A stretch of 12,770 nt of DNA from an uncultured Actinomycetes bacterium (lineage in GTDB: Bacteria; Actinomycetota; Acidimicrobiia; Acidimicrobiales; Acidimicrobilacustridaceae): positions 1 to 12,770 of the forward strand of contig CAMFLJ010000084.1 of the NCBI GenBank assembly GCA_945957335.1. Reading direction: 5' to 3'. A model generated the notes under the pieces. The model saw only the letters and a list, made by a program, of their open reading frames with translations, was not told the DNA's origin and searched no databases. Within the stretch, counting starts at the first letter, position 1. The number at the start of each line of letters is the position of its first letter. The translations under genes were made by a program, and so were the position numbers. Shown here piece after piece: positions 1 through 6,005 of the stretch.

Positions 1-1342
1 CGCGGAACCAGGCCTGATCGAAGTCGGCGCCCCATTCGGCCGGCGGCTCGTCGCCGTCGGGGTCGGCCCCCGGGCCCCACTGCTGGCGGTGGCGGCCCTT
101 CACCTGGAGCCCGTCGGGCCCGCCCAGCACGGCCGGGCCGATGGCGCCGGTGCCGAAGCGGGCGCGGATCTCGTCGACGGTGCGGCTGGCCTGCTCCCAG
201 CCCGGCCCCCTCACGGCCTCCTCGAGGGTGAGCTGGCGGCTGCCGCCCTCGGCCAGCCCGCTCACCGACAGCCCCAGCAGGCGCACCCCCGGCGCGGGAT
301 CGACCTCGTCGAGCAGCGCCCGGGCCGTGCCGAGCAACGTCGGGGCGTCGTCGACGGCCACGGCCAGGGTCGACGAGCGGGTGATGGTGCGGAAGTCGGC
401 GAAGCGCACCTTGATCTGCACCGTCCGGCCGACCACCCCCGCCGCGCGCATGCGGGCCGCCACGGCGTCGGCGAAGCCGGTGAGCTCGCGCTCGAGCGTG
501 CCGCGGCGGAAGTGGTCTCGGGCGTAGGTCTCCTCGTGGCCGATCGACTTCACCTTGCGCTCGGGCTCCACCACCCGGGTGTCGCGGCCGTTGGCGAGGG
601 CGTGCAGGTGGCGGCCGTGGCTGCGGCCCAGGGCGGCCACGAGGTTGGCCTCGGGCAGGTCGGCCAGGTCCGCGACCGTGGCCACGCCCATGCGGTCGAG
701 CTTGGCCAGCGTGGCCGGGCCGACGCCCCACAGCGCCCGGACGGGCAGCGGCCGCAGGAAGCCGAGGGTCTCGTCGGGCTCCACCACCACCACGCCCGGC
801 CCGAACACGGGGCCGGTGGGCGACGCCTTCGGCTTGGCGGCCTCCGACGCCAGCTTGGCCACGAACTTGGTGCCGGCCACGCCCACCGAGCAGGTGAGGC
901 GCTCCTCGTCGAGCACCCGCTCGCGGACGTGCTCGGCGATGCGGCGCGGCGGTCCGAGGCGGCGCACGGCGGCGGCCACGTCGAGGAACGCCTCGTCGAG
1001 CGAGAGCGGCTCGACGAGGGGCGTGACGTCGCGGAAGATCGCCATCACCCGGGCGCTGACCTCGGCGTAGCGGCCGTGGCGGCCGGCGATGAACACGGCC
1101 TGGGGGCACAGCCGGCGGGCCTGCACCGACGGCATCGCCGAGTGCACGCCGAACGCCCTCGCCTCGTACGACGCGGCGGCCACCACCCCGCGCTCGCCGT
1201 CACCGCCCACGACCACCGGGTGGCCCCGCAGTTCGGGCCGGTCGAGCAGCTCGACCGACACGAAGAACGCGTCCATGTCGACGTGGAGGATGGTGGCGGT
1301 GGCGCGCTGGTCGGGTCGGTCCGCGGGGCTCGACGGGCTCAC
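1..1342 (-). CDS. dinB: DNA polymerase IV (Y-family translesion polymerase), 3' end cut by window edge
   Basis: Y-family polymerase that copies past damaged template bases with low fidelity and no proofreading. The first catalytic motif is HVDMDAFF (metal ligand D22, steric-gate aromatic F27). The second is SLDEAFLD (D116, E117). The palm, finger and thumb region continues through GVGPATLAKLDRMG, and the little-finger domain follows. A QLTLE segment at residue 370 resembles the QLxL-type sliding-clamp binding motif. The 447 codons seen contain no stop, so the protein continues past base 1 with an acidic, tryptophan-containing tail longer than the usual 350-420 residues. I chose the GTG at 1342 because it overlaps the stop of the upstream NUDIX gene (GTGA), implying translational coupling. 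The next in-frame ATG lies inside the first catalytic motif and cannot be the start. The frame is intact. The family is certain; the true C-terminus is not visible. Confidence 0.95.
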   Translation of the reverse strand, partial: MSPSSPADRPDQRATATILHVDMDAFFVSVELLDRPELRGHPVVVGGDGERGVVAAASYEARAFGVHSAMPSVQARRLCPQAVFIAGRHGRYAEVSARVMAIFRDVTPLVEPLSLDEAFLDVAAAVRRLGPPRRIAEHVRERVLDEERLTCSVGVAGTKFVAKLASEAAKPKASPTGPVFGPGVVVVEPDETLGFLRPLPVRALWGVGPATLAKLDRMGVATVADLADLPEANLVAALGRSHGRHLHALANGRDTRVVEPERKVKSIGHEETYARDHFRRGTLERELTGFADAVAARMRAAGVVGRTVQIKVRFADFRTITRSSTLAVAVDDAPTLLGTARALLDEVDPAPGVRLLGLSVSGLAEGGSRQLTLEEAVRGPGWEQASRTVDEIRARFGTGAIGPAVLGGPDGLQVKGRHRQQWGPGADPDGDEPPAEWGADFDQAWFR

Positions 1343-1824
1343 ACCCGCGTGACCACCAGCGAGGCGCGCTCGGTGCCGACGATGCGGTACCCGAACGATC
1401 GGAGGCCGGTCCACGGCGCGGCCAGCCACTCGCCCACCGGCTCGGCGACCCAGGGTGAGCCGCCGTCGAGGTGCCCGGCGCACTCGCCGGTGGGCACCCA
1501 GCGCGCCTCCTCGACGATGCCGTCGGGGTCGGCGACCTGGATCTCGCCCTCCCACGCCTCGGCCCGCCACGCCTCGACCCGCAGCACCCACCCCATGTCG
1601 GGGGCGTGGGCCTCGATCTCGTAGAGCATCCCGCTCCAGCGGGTCACGGTGAGCCCGGTCTCCTCGAGCACCTCGCGGGCCAGCCCGTCGACGACCGACT
1701 CACCGGCGTCGATGACACCTCCGGGCGGGGTCCAGTCGACCGAGCCGTCACGGCGGCGGTTGCGCACCAGCAGCAGGCCCTGGGGGCCCTCGATCATCGC
1801 ACCGCCGACCAGCCACTCGTGCAC
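1339..1824 (-). CDS. NUDIX hydrolase
   Basis: A 161-residue hydrolase of nucleoside diphosphates linked to another moiety, acting in the cytoplasm. The complete Nudix box is at residues 36-58: G36, E42, R50-E51, then E54-E55 and G57, matching GX5EX7REUXEEXGU. The glutamates bind the metal. Length is typical of a single-domain MutT-like protein. The substrate cannot be read from sequence; oxidised nucleotides or other NDP compounds are possible. The GTG start at 1824 sits 6 bases after a CAGACT -10-like hexamer, so the mRNA may be leaderless. Its TGA overlaps the GTG of dinB by four bases. A nucleotide-pool enzyme coupled to a translesion polymerase suggests a role in damage tolerance, but that is inference from position. 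Confidence 0.9.
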   Translation of the reverse strand: MHEWLVGGAMIEGPQGLLLVRNRRRDGSVDWTPPGGVIDAGESVVDGLAREVLEETGLTVTRWSGMLYEIEAHAPDMGWVLRVEAWRAEAWEGEIQVADPDGIVEEARWVPTGECAGHLDGGSPWVAEPVGEWLAAPWTGLRSFGYRIVGTERASLVVTRV

Positions 1825-1830
1825 CCCACC

Positions 1831-1836
1831 AGTCTG
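1831..1836 (-). promoter_or_regulatory. Putative -10 element of the NUDIX-dinB operon
   Basis: The hexamer CAGACT on the minus strand ends 6 bases before the GTG at 1824. It matches the xAxxxT pattern of actinobacterial -10 boxes but lacks the leading T. The spacing would place transcription initiation at or next to the start codon. No convincing -35 is visible. The same hexamer precedes the acyl-CoA dehydrogenase gene. Confidence 0.4.
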
Positions 1837-1850
1837 CCCGACCGGCGCGG

Positions 1851-1876
1851 CGAGGGCGCCCCGTGGGGCGCCCTCG
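1851..1876 (-). terminator. Strong GC-rich hairpin, likely terminator of the HTH gene
   Basis: Two perfect 12-base inverted arms (CGAGGGCGCCCC and its complement) are separated by only two bases. The hairpin lies between the stop of the minus-strand HTH gene (1909) and the promoter of the next minus-strand gene. This is the expected place for a transcription terminator. It has no U-tract on either side, so it would be of the U-less type proposed for high-GC actinobacteria. It could instead be an operator or an mRNA-stabilising stem. Confidence 0.55.
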
Positions 1877-1908
1877 TCTCGACTGCATGTCGCCCCGGAG
1901 GGCGGTGA

Positions 1909-2625
1909 TCAGTTGCCGGTGACCTCGACCGCGGAGGGCGTGCCGTCGGCGTTGCGCTCCTGGGTGGCAGCCGGGCCGATCTCGGGGCCGGGCACCTCGG
2001 TGCGGGACACGCCGGTGGGCGGCGGGGCCGGACGCTCGTCGTTGCGGAGCACCAGCACCGTGCCGAGGGCGGTGGCCACCACGATGGCACCGGCGATCGG
2101 GAGGGCGAGCTTCGACCGGAAGAGGCGGGTGAGCCGGCCGACCTCGGTGGAGGGCGAGGCCATCAGGCCCTTGAGGCGGGTCTCGACCTCGGGCTCGGCC
2201 AGGTCGAGCGCCTTGGCCAGCACAGCGACGTCGAAGCCGCGCAGCACGACGGGGCTGCCGGGCTCGGCGTGGCGCAGCGTGTAGACGAGCGACAGGTAGG
2301 CGCCGAGGACCTCGTCGGCCGTGGGGGCGTCGTGGAGCTCGACGGCTTCCTCGGCCACGAGCAGGCGGCACTCGTCGAGGTCGAGCACGACCTGCTTGCG
2401 AGCGGGCAGGAGCTGCTCGAGGGTCGTGTCGTAGGCGAGCAGGACGACGTCGAGGGAGGCCTCGGTGAGGGGGGTCTCGCCCGCCTCGATGGCCTCGAGC
2501 TCGGTGACGTCGAGGGGGCACCGGTCGGCGACCTCGGCCAGCGTCAGGCCGCGTTCGGACCGGGCACCGGTGAGCAACATGCCCAACCGGCGGGGAGGAA
2601 CGATGTCGAGGGTTGCGGTCGTCAC
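1909..2625 (-). CDS. Membrane-anchored XRE-type helix-turn-helix protein
   Basis: A 238-residue protein with an N-terminal XRE/Cro-like helix-turn-helix at about residues 14-72 (core LTLAEVADRC and ELEAIEAGE). A helical linker region follows at about 75-168. One transmembrane helix (about 173-193) is preceded by basic residues (RLTRLFRSK), which predicts an N-inside topology. A 45-residue Pro/Glu-rich tail would lie outside. HTH followed by one membrane helix recalls RodZ, which links MreB to cell-wall synthesis, but the middle region is longer and no RodZ C-terminal domain follows. A membrane-tethered regulator is equally possible. The GTG start at 2625 follows a GATACT hexamer by 6 bases. 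The gene stands alone, with a terminator-like hairpin after it. The function is not known. Confidence 0.85.
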   Translation of the reverse strand: MTTATLDIVPPRRLGMLLTGARSERGLTLAEVADRCPLDVTELEAIEAGETPLTEASLDVVLLAYDTTLEQLLPARKQVVLDLDECRLLVAEEAVELHDAPTADEVLGAYLSLVYTLRHAEPGSPVVLRGFDVAVLAKALDLAEPEVETRLKGLMASPSTEVGRLTRLFRSKLALPIAGAIVVATALGTVLVLRNDERPAPPPTGVSRTEVPGPEIGPAATQERNADGTPSAVEVTGN

Positions 2626-2631
2626 AGCTCC

Positions 2632-2637
2632 AGTATC
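2632..2637 (-). promoter_or_regulatory. Putative -10 element of the HTH gene
   Basis: GATACT on the minus strand differs from TATACT at one base and ends 6 bases before the GTG at 2625, suggesting a leaderless transcript. A weak TTCATT (2655-2660) lies 17 bases upstream as a possible -35, within one of the few AT-rich patches of the window. Confidence 0.5.
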
Positions 2638-2700
2638 GGCCCGTCGGACAGGAAAATGAAGCGTTCTCCCACGCAGCGCGCGGATCCGGGTCGTTGGACC

Positions 2701-3459
2701 CTACGCCCGTCGCGCATCTGGGCGATCCTCCACCGGGCGGCCCCGGTGCAGCACACGGTCCCGGATCGCCCACCAGGTGACGAGCCCGAGCGCCTCGAAC
2801 ACGATCTTGCCGGACATCTTGGAGGTGCCACGGACCCGGTCGGTGAACCGGATCGGGACCTCGACGATGCGCCCGCCGCGGCGGGCCACGGCGTAGGCCA
2901 TCTCGATCTGGAAGCCGTAGCCGTCGGCCGCGACCTGGTCGAGGTCGATGCGGGAGAGCATGGCCGCGGAGTAGCAGCGGAACCCGGCGGTGGCGTCGCG
3001 GACCTGGAGGCCGAGGAGGAACGCGGCGTAGCGGTTGCCGCCGCGGCTGAGGTACTCGCGGTGCTTGGGCCAGTCGGGGATGGCGCCGCCGGGCACGTAG
3101 CGCGACCCGATGGCGAGGTCGGCGCCGCTGTCGACGGCGCTGAGGAGCGCCGGCAGGGCGGCCGGGTCGTGCTGGAGGTCGGAGTCCATCTCGACCAGCG
3201 CGTCGTAGCCGAGGTCGAGCCCCTGGGCGAAGCCCGCCCGGTAGGCGGAGCCGAGGCCGGACTTGGACGCCCGGCGCAGGACCGAGACGCCGCCGCCGTG
3301 CTCGCGGCCCCAGCCCTCGGCCAGGTCGGCCGTGCCGTCGGGGCTGCCGTCGTCGACCACGAGGACGTCGGCCTCGGGGACGGCCTCACGGACGCGCTCG
3401 AGGACCTCGAGGATGTTCTCCGCCTCGTTGTAGGTCGGCAGCACGATCAGGGGCTTCAC
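2701..3459 (-). CDS. ppm1: Polyprenol monophosphomannose synthase-like GT2 glycosyltransferase
   Basis: A 252-residue family 2 glycosyltransferase resembling dolichol/polyprenol-phosphate mannose synthase. That enzyme moves mannose from GDP-mannose to a polyprenyl phosphate at the inner membrane face, making the donor for lipoglycan and protein mannosylation. Visible landmarks are the N-terminal LPTYNEAENI, VVDDGSPDGT (35-43), the metal-binding DSD (92-94), IGSRYVPGG (117-125), GYGFQIEMAY (181-190) and RGTSKMS (210-216). The last two are characteristic of the DPM1 group. There is no membrane helix and no fused acyltransferase domain, so it matches a catalytic domain alone. The GTG at 3459 begins exactly where the family begins (MKPLIVLPTYNE) and follows TAGAGT by 7 bases. 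A frame extension to 3684 would run across the divergent gene and is rejected. Another polyprenyl-phosphate sugar transferase of the same family cannot be fully excluded. Confidence 0.88.
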   Translation of the reverse strand: MKPLIVLPTYNEAENILEVLERVREAVPEADVLVVDDGSPDGTADLAEGWGREHGGGVSVLRRASKSGLGSAYRAGFAQGLDLGYDALVEMDSDLQHDPAALPALLSAVDSGADLAIGSRYVPGGAIPDWPKHREYLSRGGNRYAAFLLGLQVRDATAGFRCYSAAMLSRIDLDQVAADGYGFQIEMAYAVARRGGRIVEVPIRFTDRVRGTSKMSGKIVFEALGLVTWWAIRDRVLHRGRPVEDRPDARRA

Positions 3460-3466
3460 GTCGGCA

Positions 3467-3472
3467 ACTCTA
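3467..3472 (-). promoter_or_regulatory. Putative -10 element of the mannose synthase gene
   Basis: TAGAGT on the minus strand fits TAnnnT and ends 7 bases before the GTG at 3459. The spacing implies a leaderless mRNA. It is divergent from the promoter at 3519-3524 on the other strand. Confidence 0.6.
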
Positions 3473-3518
3473 CGGGGCGCCACGACGGCCCGGGGAGCAC
3501 CCCGGCGGGCCCGGCCCG

Positions 3519-3524
3519 TACGAT
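3519..3524 (+). promoter_or_regulatory. Putative -10 element of the membrane protein-phosphatase operon
   Basis: TACGAT fits TAnnnT and ends 8 bases before the ATG at 3533, so transcription should start at or beside the start codon. No clear -35 is seen. The hexamer supports the ATG at 3533 over an in-frame TTG at 3524, which would lie inside the promoter. Confidence 0.6.
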
Positions 3525-3532
3525 TGGGGGCG

Positions 3533-3904
3533 ATGCCCGATCCCACGCCCCCTTCCACGAGCGGCCCCCGCTCCACCACGAGCGACGCCAGCTCCGACGC
3601 CGTGCGCACGGCGGTGCCCTCGGTCGGCGCCCGCGTGCTCGCCTTCGCCGCCATCATCCTCGCCGGGGCCGCCGGCGGGTTCATCGGCTACGCCTTCGTC
3701 GATCTGCAGACCACCGGCGACGCCACGGTGGCCACCGGGCTCGGTGCGCTCATCGGCGCCCTCCTCGCCGCCGGCGGCACGGCCGTGGTGGTCGTCCTCA
3801 CCCTGCGGGCCATGGGCGAGTGGCGCTCGATCCAGGCCCGCCAGGTCGAGCAGGCCCGCACGCCCGACGGGTCCGCGGTCCGCAAGCCGCCCCGGGTGCG
3901 CTGA
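3533..3904 (+). CDS. Small hypothetical membrane protein with two TM helices
   Basis: A 123-residue protein that I do not recognise. It has a Ser/Thr/Pro-rich N-terminus (1-30) and a first hydrophobic helix at about 34-57 with small-residue packing (AGAAGG). A second helix is at about 66-91 (GLGALIGALLAAGG). A basic, polar C-terminal tail follows (WRSIQARQVEQ onward). Both termini are probably cytoplasmic, because the short inter-helix loop is acidic and the flanking ends carry the positive charge. It is the first gene of a two-gene unit: the phosphatase start follows its stop after five bases. Nothing in the sequence shows an enzymatic motif. The glycine/alanine-rich helices suggest helix-helix association, but that is inference. 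Confidence 0.8.
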   Translation: MPDPTPPSTSGPRSTTSDASSDAVRTAVPSVGARVLAFAAIILAGAAGGFIGYAFVDLQTTGDATVATGLGALIGALLAAGGTAVVVVLTLRAMGEWRSIQARQVEQARTPDGSAVRKPPRVR

Positions 3905-3909
3905 GCACC

Positions 3910-4722
3910 TTGCCCTCCCCCGAGCCCGCCGACCTCGTCGCCCTGGCCTCGAGCGTGGCGGCCGACGCCGCCGCTTTGCTCGTCGAGGGCCTGACCCGGG
4001 CCCGGACCACCGTCGACACCAAGTCCACCGGCACCGACATGGTCACCGAGATGGACCGCGCCGCCGAGCGCCTCATCGTCGACGGGCTGCTGTCGGCCCG
4101 CCCCGACGACGGCGTCCTCGGCGAGGAGGGCACCGACCGGCCCGGCACGTCGGGCGTGCGGTGGGTGGTCGACCCGCTCGATGGCACCACCAACTACCTC
4201 TACGCCCACGCCGGGTTCGCCGTCTCGATCGGCGCCCAGCTCGACGGCACCACGGTGGCCGCGGTCGTGCACGACCCGCTCCACCGCGAGGTCTTCACCG
4301 CCACCCTCGGCGGAGGCGCCCACCGCGACGGCGAGCCGATCCACGTCTCCTCCGAGGACCGCCTCGGCCACGCGCTGGTGGCCACCGGGTTCGGCTACCG
4401 GCCCGAGCGCCGGGCGTTCCAGGCGCGGGTCGTCGCCGAGGTGCTGCCGCAGATCCGCGACATCCGGCGCATGGGTGCGGCGTCGGTCGACCTGTGCTCG
4501 GTGGCGTGCGGCCGGGTCGACGCCTACTTCGAGCGCGGCCTCCAGCCGTGGGACCACACCGCCGGCGCGCTGATCGCCCGGGAGGCCGGTGCGGTGGTGG
4601 GCCACCTCGACGGCGGCCCCGAGGACGACGACTTCGTGCTCGCCGCGCCGCCGGCGCTGCACGGCCCGCTGCGCGAGCTGCTGCTGCGCGCCGGTGCGGC
4701 CGACCCCTGGCCGGCCCCCTGA
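3910..4722 (+). CDS. Inositol monophosphatase family protein
   Basis: A 270-residue metal-dependent phosphatase of the IMPase/FIG superfamily. It hydrolyses phosphate esters such as inositol-1-phosphate; relatives act on histidinol phosphate, fructose-1,6-bisphosphate or PAP. The three metal-site motifs are present: GEEG (71-74), WVVDPLDGTTNY (85-96, with D88 and D91) and WDHTAGALIAREAGA (214-228, with D215). Length is standard for the family. The start is most likely TTG at 3910, five bases after the upstream stop. An in-frame CTG at 3901 is less likely and there is no strong Shine-Dalgarno, so the start is the weak point. Translation is probably coupled to the membrane protein gene. The exact substrate cannot be read from sequence. 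The nearby mannosyl-lipid synthase would fit inositol-lipid metabolism. The gene ends only 9 bases from the convergent gene's stop. Confidence 0.92.
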   Translation: MPSPEPADLVALASSVAADAAALLVEGLTRARTTVDTKSTGTDMVTEMDRAAERLIVDGLLSARPDDGVLGEEGTDRPGTSGVRWVVDPLDGTTNYLYAHAGFAVSIGAQLDGTTVAAVVHDPLHREVFTATLGGGAHRDGEPIHVSSEDRLGHALVATGFGYRPERRAFQARVVAEVLPQIRDIRRMGAASVDLCSVACGRVDAYFERGLQPWDHTAGALIAREAGAVVGHLDGGPEDDDFVLAAPPALHGPLRELLLRAGAADPWPAP

Positions 4723-4731
4723 CCCGCGATC

Positions 4732-5139
4732 TCAGGCCTGGGCGTCGGCCCAGCTGCGCACGAGCGCCCGCGCCTTGCGGGCGGTGCGGTCGCCACCGGG
4801 GGCGGGCTCGCCCTGGGCGATGCGGCGCTCCTCGGCCTCGAGGTGGCGCCGGACGGTGAGGCGCTCCCGACGGCAGTAGGCCTGGCAGAGGGCCACGGCC
4901 TCCGACGACGGGACGGCGACGAGGCCGTCGTCGACCACGTGGTCGGCGACCAGGTCGACACCGGCCCGGCCGGCGAAGCGGGTGACCGCGGTGCGACGGC
5001 CCTCGAGGGCGCCGGTGCCGATGGCGTACCAGAGGTCGAGGTCGCCGTGGGCGTCGACGACCAGGTCGAGGGCGCGGACCGTGACGGCGTCGAGCCTGCG
5101 GGACGCACTCGGTCGGAGGGCGGTGAGGTCGTCGGTCAT
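4732..5139 (-). CDS. Hypothetical protein, 135 residues
   Basis: An unrecognised soluble protein. It starts with a possible strand-rich region (DAVTVRALDLVVDAHGDLDLWYAIGTGAL), continues through VDLVADHVVDDGLVAV, and ends with a strongly charged helical half (CRRERLTVRRHLEAEERR, then RTARKARALVRSWADA). There is no signal peptide or membrane helix. Two cysteines or more are absent, so a zinc site is unlikely. The ATG at 5139 has a good GGAG Shine-Dalgarno six bases upstream. An in-frame ATG at 5163 would add eight residues. The gene is divergent from mtrA, sharing a non-coding stretch of about 160 bases, and convergent with the phosphatase gene. Reading-frame composition is like its neighbours, and the start signal argues that it is real. 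Function is unknown. Confidence 0.75.
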   Translation of the reverse strand: MTDDLTALRPSASRRLDAVTVRALDLVVDAHGDLDLWYAIGTGALEGRRTAVTRFAGRAGVDLVADHVVDDGLVAVPSSEAVALCQAYCRRERLTVRRHLEAEERRIAQGEPAPGGDRTARKARALVRSWADAQA

Positions 5140-5145
5140 GGTGAG

Positions 5146-5149
5146 CTCC
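5146..5149 (-). promoter_or_regulatory. Shine-Dalgarno site deciding the start of the 135-residue protein
   Basis: GGAG on the minus strand lies six bases before the ATG at 5139, a standard spacing. It favours this start over the ATG at 5163. It is also one of the few clear Shine-Dalgarno sites in the window. Confidence 0.6.
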
Positions 5150-5163
5150 ACAACTCCGGTCAT

Positions 5164-5320
5164 GTCCAAGTCATCGGCACGGGGGTGCTCGGATGTAAAT
5201 GGTTGTCGCCAACTTCCCCGCGAACGGGGATGGTGCGGCCACGCATGGTGTGCATCGGGGCGCGAAAGACCGCGCAAAGCGCTGCGCGAGGCCCCCGGAT
5301 CGGGCACCATGGGCGCTGCC
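5164..5320. promoter_or_regulatory. Divergent intergenic region upstream of mtrA, with inverted repeats
   Basis: This is the longest non-coding stretch of the window and should hold promoters for mtrA and the divergent gene. It contains an AT-richer patch (about 5192-5204). An inverted repeat GTTG/CAAC lies at 5202-5213. A CCCCG-CGAA-CGGGG stem-loop is at 5216-5229. A six-base inverted repeat CGCGCA/TGCGCG is at 5271-5288, around an AGCGCT palindrome. I could not pick a convincing -10 for either direction. The repeats are candidate operator sites, possibly for MtrA itself, but no known MtrA box was recognised. Confidence 0.4.
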
Positions 5321-6001
5321 ATGGGAACCCGCATCCTGACCGTCGAGGACGACGAGCGAATCCGTACGGCCGTCAAGATGGCCCTCGAGGACGAGGGCTG
5401 GGAGGTCGAGGAGGCCGACACGGGCGAGGACGCGCTCCAGGCGTTCACCCGCAACCCGGCCGACGTCGTCCTGATCGACATCATGCTGCCCGGCATCGAC
5501 GGCTTCGACGTGTGCCGCTCCATCCGCCGCGCCAGCGACGTGCCGATCGTGATGGTCACCGCCCGCGCCGACACCCACGACGTGGTCGCGGGGCTGGAGG
5601 CCGGGGCCGACGACTACCTCACCAAGCCGTTCGCTCCCAAGGAGCTCTCGGCCCGCATCCGCGCCCTGCTGCGCCGGGCCCGCACCGCCGACCCCACCGT
5701 CACCCACCTCCGCTTCGGCGACCTCGAGATCATCCCCGACGAGGGCGTGGTGCTCCGCGACGGCCAGGAGGTGCACCTCACCAAGACCGAGTTCCGCCTC
5801 CTCGTCGAGCTGGCGTCGAGCCCGGGCCGGGTGTTCAGCCGCGAGGTCCTGCTCGAGCGGGTCTGGGGCTACGGCTACTTCGGCGACGGCCGCCTCGTCG
5901 ACGTGCACGTGCGCCGGCTGCGCATGAAGGTCGAGGCCGACCCCGCCAACCCGCGCCACGTCATGACCGTGCGGGGCCTCGGCTACAAGCTCCAGCAGTA
6001 G
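5321..6001 (+). CDS. mtrA: DNA-binding response regulator MtrA (OmpR family)
   Basis: A 226-residue cytoplasmic response regulator. The receiver domain (about 1-118) has acidic pocket D10-D11, phosphoacceptor D53 (LIDIMLPG), T80 and K102. The OmpR/PhoB winged-helix DNA-binding domain (about 128-224) carries LTKTEFRLLVEL and VDVHVRRLRMKVE. Stretches such as VPIVMVTARADTHDVV, LEAGADDYLTKPFAPKEL and ERVWGYGYFGDGRLV closely resemble mycobacterial MtrA, as far as I recall that sequence. MtrA with MtrB controls cell-division, cell-wall and replication-linked genes in actinobacteria. The gene heads an mtrA-mtrB-lipoprotein operon, with only four bases to the next start. The ATG at 5321 gives the family-standard N-terminus (MGTRILTVEDD). 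An in-frame ATG at 5309 would add four residues. No clear Shine-Dalgarno is visible for either. Confidence 0.93.
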   Translation: MGTRILTVEDDERIRTAVKMALEDEGWEVEEADTGEDALQAFTRNPADVVLIDIMLPGIDGFDVCRSIRRASDVPIVMVTARADTHDVVAGLEAGADDYLTKPFAPKELSARIRALLRRARTADPTVTHLRFGDLEIIPDEGVVLRDGQEVHLTKTEFRLLVELASSPGRVFSREVLLERVWGYGYFGDGRLVDVHVRRLRMKVEADPANPRHVMTVRGLGYKLQQ

Positions 6002-6005
6002 GCGC

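Noticed and set aside
89..1624. Long plus-strand frame of 511 codons
   Set aside because: It is antisense to dinB and the NUDIX gene, both with intact catalytic motifs. Its product is low-complexity Arg/Ala/Gly/His/Glu, typical of a GC-rich shadow frame.
2688..2701. GGGTC/GACCC stem after the mannose synthase gene as terminator
   Set aside because: It has only five base pairs, overlaps the stop codon and has no U-tract; too weak to call.
3460..3684. N-terminal extension of the mannose synthase
   Set aside because: It would cross the divergent promoter and the membrane protein gene. The family N-terminus and a -10 box both support the GTG at 3459.
2269..3909. Plus-strand extension of the phosphatase frame far upstream
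   Set aside because: It runs antisense through the HTH and mannose synthase genes and across the small membrane protein. IMPase homology begins only after 3910.
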